Source: Euperipatoides rowelli (taxonomy: Eukaryota; Onychophora; Udeonychophora; Euonychophora; Peripatopsidae). Taken from it: 11,355 nucleotides of DNA. A program made the translations under genes and the position numbers. Location: assembly GCA_003024985.2 (NCBI GenBank), contig PXIH01S0002926.1. One strand, written 5' to 3'. Positions within the stretch are counted from its first letter, which is position 1. Every line of letters begins with the position of its first letter. The notes under the pieces are model-generated. The model was not told the DNA's origin. It ran no database searches and saw only the letters and a program-made list of their open reading frames with translations. This document shows positions 7,510-11,355 of the stretch, piece after piece.

Positions 7510-7542
7510 ATATATACTGTATATATATATATATATATATAT
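7505..7542. repeat. (TA)n microsatellite interrupted by CTG
   Basis: TATATATA, CTG, then about eleven TA units, adjoining the CT-rich block. Self-complementary sequence able to form a cruciform or hairpin. Confidence 0.9.
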
Positions 7543-7756
7543 GTCAGTGAAATATAAGCTGGATTCAGAAATACAACAATTATATAGTATGTTATGCTGT
7601 AAGTACAGTATATTGTCTAAGTGACAAAACTGCATTATTTAAACATAAATTTAAAATAAAATTCTGTTTCGTTTAGTTATCTTGGAATTTTGCCTGATTA
7701 AAGACTGGCCTGGCCGTGGAGAATTATACATTTTCAATCTGGCCCTTGTGCCAAAC

Positions 7757-7771
7757 TGTTGCCCAGGCCTG
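7757..7771 (-). repeat. hAT right terminal inverted repeat
   Basis: The reverse complement reads CAGGCCTGGGCAACA, 14/15 identical to the left end. Confidence 0.92.
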
Positions 7772-7779
7772 CACTAGAA
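7772..7779 (+). repeat. hAT target-site duplication, right copy (CACTAGAA)
   Basis: Exact copy of 6473-6480 directly after the right terminal repeat. Having no mismatch suggests the insertion is not very old compared with the heavily mutated elements at 2130-3397. Confidence 0.93.
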
Positions 7780-7945
7780 CCTAAATTAGAGTTGAAGTTT
7801 ATATCCTAAAATATGCAACTCAACTCAAGTATAAAATTTCCATAGGAATACATTGAAATGTTAAGATTCCTGTACTGCATACAGTAACTTTTTTTTTTAC
7901 TTTACTGTATAAAAGAAACAAACTTTTCAAATTTTCCTTTTCCAG

Positions 7946-8005
7946 AGATTTTTATGGCGATTAATAAAATATCTAAACAAAGATTCTGCTATGTTTATTT
8001 GTTAA
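7946..8005 (+). CDS. Weak candidate exon, gene unknown
   Basis: A strong pyrimidine tract (about 7922-7943) ending TCCAG at 7941-7945 precedes a frame reading RFLWRLIKYLNKDSAMFIC and a TAA at 8003-8005. A second frame (starting with two leftover bases) stays open for about 55 more codons into AT-rich sequence. Both frames are phase-compatible with the two readings of the exon at 6225-6288, so the pair could be spliced across the hAT element, but phase compatibility alone is weak. No GT donor or poly(A) signal stands out nearby. It could also be an intronic chance acceptor. Confidence 0.22.
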   Translation, partial: RFLWRLIKYLNKDSAMFIC

Positions 8006-8075
8006 TAATCTTCACTGAAAAGATTGATTTTAAATTAAGTGACCTTTGGTACAAAGTTTATAAAATATATCAAAA

Positions 8076-8224
8076 TTACAGCACTAAGATTTTTTTTTTT
8101 GTTAAATTTAAATATTAAAGTAGTTTATCAGTGCTTTTTTTTAATAATTGATTTATGTTTAGTTTTACCTAGAAATATAATTGTTTAATTCATCAAATTG
8201 GTATATTTTATCTTGAACATATAA
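8076..8224 (+). repeat. Unclassified dispersed repeat, copy A
   Basis: Aligns in the same orientation with 11218-11355. Shared features in order: a CAGCACTAAGAT/CAGGGCTAAAAT start, TTTATCA.TG, T8, AATTGATTTATGTTTAGTTT, TTTAATT..TCAA.TTGG, and ACATATAA at the end. A central block of about 45 bp is nearly identical; the rest is more diverged. No terminal repeats or target duplications were recognised. Confidence 0.8.
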
Positions 8225-8656
8225 ATATTCACAAGTTTGTACTATGTTTATAAAAAATATAAACCAGCATATGACGTAAAATTGACGTAGCCAAAGGAAA
8301 AAATCTTGCTAGAGAAAAATGCATATCTGGGATCCAGATGCTAGTCATGACTTAATTACGTTATTGTTTAGAAAACTAGTTAACAAAAGTGTTTTTACTC
8401 AAAATTTTGAAGCAAAAAAATGAACAGAAAAAGTTACTTTCTTCGCATCAATATAAAATCCATAAAATTTTGATATACTTCTTGGGATTGAAGTTTAAAT
8501 CAATTTTAAGAAGAAAAAAACCTGTTTGTATACCAAAATTCCAAAAGACTTTTGTACGTTACTAGCTTGACATGATGAGAACAAATTAACTTATTTCCAA
8601 AGTTTTTAATAATATTTCTTAAACATTCTTATAGATATTTTTAATGCAAATAAAAC
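8225..8656. other. No gene supported; small ORF at 8319
   Basis: AT-rich. A 34-codon frame from ATG 8319 (beginning MHIWDPDASHDL) lacks splice or length support and I do not call it. CATATGACGT and TTGACGTAG near 8269-8290 give two TGACGT half-sites of the CRE type, 13 bp apart. Confidence 0.45.
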
Positions 8657-8931
8657 CTGTTAAAGATTCATTTTCAGCCTGCTGGTGTTTATTTCGAGTT
8701 GCCTTTATAAAAACCAAAGACTGGTGACTGCAAATGAAAATAAATAAATAAAGCTTCGAAACACTGATCTACATTTTGATTGATCTGTGCAGGAAAAGGT
8801 GTCTGGTCTGACAACAAGTCAACCACTATTACTGGAATCCGTGCAAGATTTTTCTGGCAAAATATGTCATATGCCGGTTTGATAATTCGATACATATTGG
8901 CATAACAGTCAAAATTTGATGTATTTATGGA
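8657..8931. other. Exon-like island with competing readings on both strands
   Basis: This patch is richer in G/C than its surroundings (strongest 8790-8880). Plus strand: acceptor TTTTCAG at about 8673-8679 opens a frame PAGVYFELPL that ends in TAA and is soon followed by AATAAATAAATAAA (8739-8752). A further acceptor, CTGTGCAG at 8785-8792, opens EKVSGLTTSQPLLLESVQDF, which continues to TGA at 8880-8882 (29 codons). Minus strand: acceptor ATATTCAG ending at 8932 opens an 80-codon frame to TAA at 8689 that contains NLARIPVIVVDLLSDQTPFP. Two more minus acceptor-like sites fall inside it. Only one strand is likely coding. I favour the plus strand slightly because its acceptor and stop bracket the GC-richer part. 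I do not recognise either product. Confidence 0.3.
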
Positions 8932-9278
8932 CTGAATATAACAAATTGATTAATTAAACAAGCATTTTTATACAAAAATACACATAAATCATCGAAGTTG
9001 AAATAGGCATCGATAAACCACTTTAAGGTAATACAAATGAATCAATGACGAGAAAAATGATTCAAAATGAAAAAAAAAAGTCTTTATTTACAGACAACTC
9101 AATGATGAAATGACTCAAATTGAGTCTTTGGTGTATATTTAACCATAAGTCGGGCGTAACTGATTTGACAGATACATTCGTTATTATTTTCCAACAGCTT
9201 TATTTTAGTAAGTAAAAACCCCCACCACTATGCACTTTTCTATCATGATCTCCTCTTTCGATAGATATAAAAAAAATT
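8932..9278. other. No gene supported; small local repeat
   Basis: TCAATGA.GA..AATGA.TCAAA appears at about 9042-9067 and 9099-9121, a diverged local duplication. An acceptor-like TTTATTTACAG before 9093 opens the 15-codon frame QLNDEMTQIESLVYI. This is too short to call. Confidence 0.4.
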
Positions 9279-9383
9279 ATGACTGAAAGTCCCCATGGTC
9301 ATGTGGAGGTCAATCTTGATCTATTAGATTCATTGCCCCCAATAATGCAACAGGTTTTTTTCCTATTAGACGTTATATGTTAA
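9279..9383 (+). CDS. Small ORF or first-exon candidate, 34 codons
   Basis: From ATG at 9279 the frame reads MTESPHGHVEVNLDLLDSLP and then PIMQQ. After this it meets CAG followed by GT at 9354, a possible but poor 5' splice site, and then runs through AT-rich sequence to TAA 9381-9383. The first 25 codons have balanced composition and about 45% GC, unlike the flanks. It could be a first coding exon, a small ORF, or chance. The minus strand is also partly open. I do not recognise it. Confidence 0.22.
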   Translation: MTESPHGHVEVNLDLLDSLPPIMQQVFFLLDVIC

Positions 9384-9995
9384 TTTAAAAAAAAAAAAAA
9401 ATGTTTTCAAAAACGTTTACAATTTTAAAACTTAAGTGTAATAAACTATTGGTATATAAATAATTACCAACAATTATCATTATTGTACTAAAAATAACTT
9501 TGTATAATTTTTTTATGTTTGTCTTTTTGTGAAAAAAATATATTTGCTTACATAATAAAATATGAAATATCATTTATAAAGTTATTAACTACCTTTTTAT
9601 CGTAAATAATGATTAAAAAAATTTTGAGTCCATTAGACTAAGTAATTGAAAATGGTATGTCAGATGCATTACGCCTGACATAGAGTTAAAGGTCCATACA
9701 AGTTTTATAAAATTAAGTAATGTCAAATTTGGTTAAGTACTGTGCCATAAATATATATTTTTATTTTCTCCCAAGCAATGAATCCATTTTTTAGATATTT
9801 GTGAAGTTAATAATTTTTTTTGTGTTAGAATATTTTTTTCTTCTCATATTTCCGACATACCAATTGTGAGCCGTCATTCTAAACACCTCAATTGCACTAA
9901 GTACTTCATCTTGGTTGTTAGACAACTACGGTTGTTTTATAGTCTAGCAACAACATACAATATATCACCAGTCAATCATTTCCTATGACCACAAC
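9384..9995. other. AT-rich sequence without gene
   Basis: Contains a poly-A run (about 9387-9401) and other homopolymers. The 62-codon minus ORF at 9385-9573 is Ile/Phe/Tyr/Lys-rich and typical of chance frames in AT-rich DNA. A perfect hairpin lies at 9656-9682. Confidence 0.6.
9656..9682. repeat. Perfect 8-bp-stem inverted repeat
   Basis: TATGTCAG (9656-9663), an 11-base loop, then CTGACATA (9675-9682). No known element end or regulatory site was recognised. Confidence 0.75.
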
Positions 9996-10059
9996 ATGCT
10001 TATTGTAACCTTACTGACTCCAGCAATATGCTTATTGTAACCTTACTTACTTCAAGGTA
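9996..10059 (+). repeat. 32-bp tandem duplication
   Basis: ATGCTTATTGTAACCTTACT begins at 9996 and again at 10028, so the two units have a 32-bp period. The first 20 bases are identical and the remaining 12 have diverged. Confidence 0.88.
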
Positions 10060-10824
10060 ATTCTTTTCTGATTTAGTTTAAGCTATAAATTGAGCTATTA
10101 CCTAGCACAAGCTTTATAATGGACTATAAACAAATATTTACTCTCAGACCATCAAGAAATCATTTAAAGAAAGTAATTTTCTTCAGAAATTTTAAATTCA
10201 AATTAAACTTTATAACAGCAAAAAAAAATATGTAACAAATATATTATATGGGTTATTATGAAAATTGTGATTTGAAAATATCACCAAGACTAAAATAAGA
10301 ATAAGCAGGATTAAAGATGTTAAATTATTTATTTCTATGATATTTAAACAGTAAAAAACAAACAGGTTGACAAGGTTCTTATGAAGATGAAGAAAGCTTA
10401 AAGCTGATAATAGGCTTGACAATTTCCTTAAGAATATCTTATACAAAACAAATTCAGCTTCATAAAATTCCACAAGTTTTACTTATATTTATATATTATG
10501 AAAGGACAATAACTCACTTTTTAAAAATAAGTTAAAATTTATGATTTACATTGTTCTTAGGACATTATATGGTAAATATTAAAAAAAAAAAACAATTGTT
10601 AAGCCTAAATCAGTGATGGACATCATTTTCAAAATATTGAATGATAAATGATTGGCTAGTTTCACAAAATATTTTCTCTTTGAATAAAAATAAGAATTAT
10701 TTATTTCTTACATAGGTTTATAAACCTTGAACAGTTAACTTAGCAGTTTAATGCTAAAGAAAATTAGAACATTTTCCTCTAAATTTCATCCTGAACTTAA
10801 TCGACGTAATTATTCATCATTGTA
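10060..10824. other. AT-rich sequence without gene supported
   Basis: An 87-codon minus-strand frame (10210-10473) is dominated by Leu/Ile/Phe/Asn. It has no upstream acceptor, motif or recognisable similarity, and I treat it as a likely chance frame. Nothing else stands out. Confidence 0.5.
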
Positions 10825-10840
10825 AAATTGACGTCAATTT
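10825..10840. promoter_or_regulatory. Perfect 16-bp palindrome containing a full CRE (TGACGTCA)
   Basis: AAATTGACGTCAATTT is its own reverse complement. The core TGACGTCA (10829-10836) is the consensus site for CREB/ATF bZIP factors. It sits about 210 bp past the stop codon of the minus-strand terminal exon, so it is not an obvious promoter of that gene. It may act distally or be chance. Confidence 0.45.
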
Positions 10841-10928
10841 CTAGCAAAATAAAGCATATATTAAAAAAAAATATCTAGAAACGGAGCAATAAGTTCTTTA
10901 GAAAGGACTACACACAAAATTTCAAAGA

Positions 10929-10963
10929 TTTATTCGAGCAAATATTTTTTTTAAAGTTTTATT
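10929..10963 (-). terminator. Two AATAAA poly(A) signals with GT-rich downstream element
   Basis: On the minus strand AATAAA occurs at 10963-10958 and 10934-10929, 86 and 115 bases past the stop codon at 11049. A GT-rich stretch (TTTTGTGTGTAG, about 10919-10908) follows. This order matches a metazoan cleavage and polyadenylation site for the gene whose terminal exon is at 11049-11132. It gives a 3' UTR of roughly 100-140 bases. Confidence 0.55.
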
Positions 10964-11048
10964 TAAATAATTGCATAGCTTGTAATTTGTTTGTAGTCCT
11001 TGGACGAGTTTTTTTTCCCATTTGTTTGCAATAGCTTAATTTTATCAT

Positions 11049-11132
11049 TTATCCTTTTTGTTCAACAGGCTCAGTAAACAACTGCTTGCCATTCCAGACA
11101 GTCTTGTATAATTCAGGAACAGGTAACTCAAT
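11049..11132 (-). CDS. 3'-terminal coding exon of an unidentified gene (partial)
   Basis: On the minus strand TTTTGCTTTATCTTTTTCAG (ending at 11133) is a strong 3' splice site. It opens a 27-codon frame starting IELPVPELYKTVWNG and ending KQLFTEPVEQKG, with TAA at 11051-11049. Codon use is balanced and the patch has higher GC than its flanks. Charged and aromatic residues are well mixed, as in a real C-terminus. A second frame also reads through, with a less protein-like Leu/Ser-rich sequence. Upstream exons would lie beyond the right edge of the window. AATAAA signals follow 86 and 115 bases downstream. I do not recognise the protein. Confidence 0.68.
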   Translation of the reverse strand: MELPVPELYKTVWNGKQLFTEPVEQKG

Positions 11133-11217
11133 CTGAAAAAGATAAAGCAAAATAAAAAATTAACTAACTTTTTAAAAAAAAAAAAATGATTTAAATTGTT
11201 ACAAGGAGAAATGCTGA

Positions 11218-11355
11218 TAATGCAGGGCTAAAATTATCATAAATTTAGTTTTAAAGTGGTTTATCAATGATTTTTTTTAATTGATTTATGTTTAGTTTTA
11301 CTAAAAAACATTTATTTAATTAATCAATTTGGAAAATTTAAACTGAAACATATAA
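11218..11355 (+). repeat. Unclassified dispersed repeat, copy B (runs off the window)
   Basis: Diverged copy of 8076-8224 in the same orientation, about 3.1 kb away. It lies in the intron upstream of the minus-strand terminal exon. The similarity is still present at the last base, so its true end is not visible. Confidence 0.8.

Larger units (their letters stand above)
6481..7771. mobile_element. Non-autonomous hAT transposon, 1,291 bp, complete ends
   Basis: The left end CAGGCATGGGCAACA (6481-6495) and the reverse complement of the right end (7757-7771), CAGGCCTGGGCAACA, match at 14 of 15 bases. Just inside are ATCCGGCCC on the left and the related ATCTGGCCC on the right, GC-rich subterminal boxes common in animal hAT elements. 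Perfect 8-bp duplications flank it. No transposase ORF is present, so movement would have needed a transposase in trans. Nearly all the interior is AT-rich filler plus a long microsatellite. It lies downstream of the candidate exon at 6225-6288, so possibly within an intron. Whether it belongs to a known family needs a database comparison. Confidence 0.93.

Noticed and set aside
7427-7624. 65-codon Ser/Leu/Tyr-rich plus ORF
   Set aside because: Encoded by the CT/TA microsatellite inside the hAT element.
8319-8423. 34-codon ORF starting MHIWDPD
   Set aside because: No splice borders, poly(A) signal or recognised similarity.
9385-9573. 62-codon minus ORF
   Set aside because: Low-complexity Ile/Phe/Lys/Tyr-rich frame ending in poly-Phe from a poly-A run.
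9895-9960. TATAAAA on the minus strand upstream of a short ATG frame
   Set aside because: TATA-like words are expected by chance at this AT content and the frame is only 11 codons.
10210-10473. 87-codon minus ORF, the longest in the window
   Set aside because: Leu/Ile/Asn/Phe-rich with no recognisable motif, acceptor or conserved pattern. I looked for transposon remnants and found none convincing.

Overview
The window reads as AT-rich nuclear DNA from an animal, most likely an invertebrate. The evidence is the lack of any long ORF, a few short exon-like islands with AG...GT splice borders, many A/T homopolymers and microsatellites, long G/C homopolymers, and fossils of three animal transposon classes (Maverick/Polinton, Ty3/Gypsy, hAT). 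I cannot name the species. It is mostly intergenic or intronic sequence with thin, uncertain gene content.

Layout. 1-1100: a possible terminal exon on the plus strand, a possible poly(A) signal near 855, and several poly-G/poly-C runs. 1100-2130: low-complexity AT DNA with one ambiguous exon-like island near 1760-1850. 2130-3397: the most informative stretch, a plus-strand graveyard of broken mobile-element genes. It holds a Maverick/Polinton-type DDE integrase (about 2152-2692), then the start of a second ORF that I associate with the same elements (2705-2904), then the C-terminal part of a Ty3/Gypsy integrase with its GPY/F module (2941-3397). All three carry stops and frameshifts. 4018-5293: a minisatellite of about 38 units of roughly 34 bp, with higher-order structure and a single N at 4880 flanked by two identical 80-bp copies, which looks like an unmerged contig overlap. 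5318-6185: three more short direct-repeat systems (a ~115-bp pair, an exact 46-bp period, and a ~75-bp period).

6225-6288: a good candidate internal exon on the plus strand. 6481-7771: a complete non-autonomous hAT element with 14/15 matching terminal inverted repeats and a perfect 8-bp target duplication, filled internally by a CT/GC/TA microsatellite. 7946-9383: several weaker exon-like islands, some readable on both strands. 8076-8224 and 11218-11355 are diverged copies of one unclassified dispersed repeat. The right edge holds the clearest host coding signal, a minus-strand terminal exon (11049-11132) with a good 3' splice site and AATAAA signals downstream.

There is no operon-like organisation. 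The host exons belong to genes that extend beyond the window or are split by long introns, and I could not assign a function to any of them. The most interesting content is the Polinton fossil with its second ORF, the intact-ended hAT insertion, and the repeat array with its probable assembly fault.
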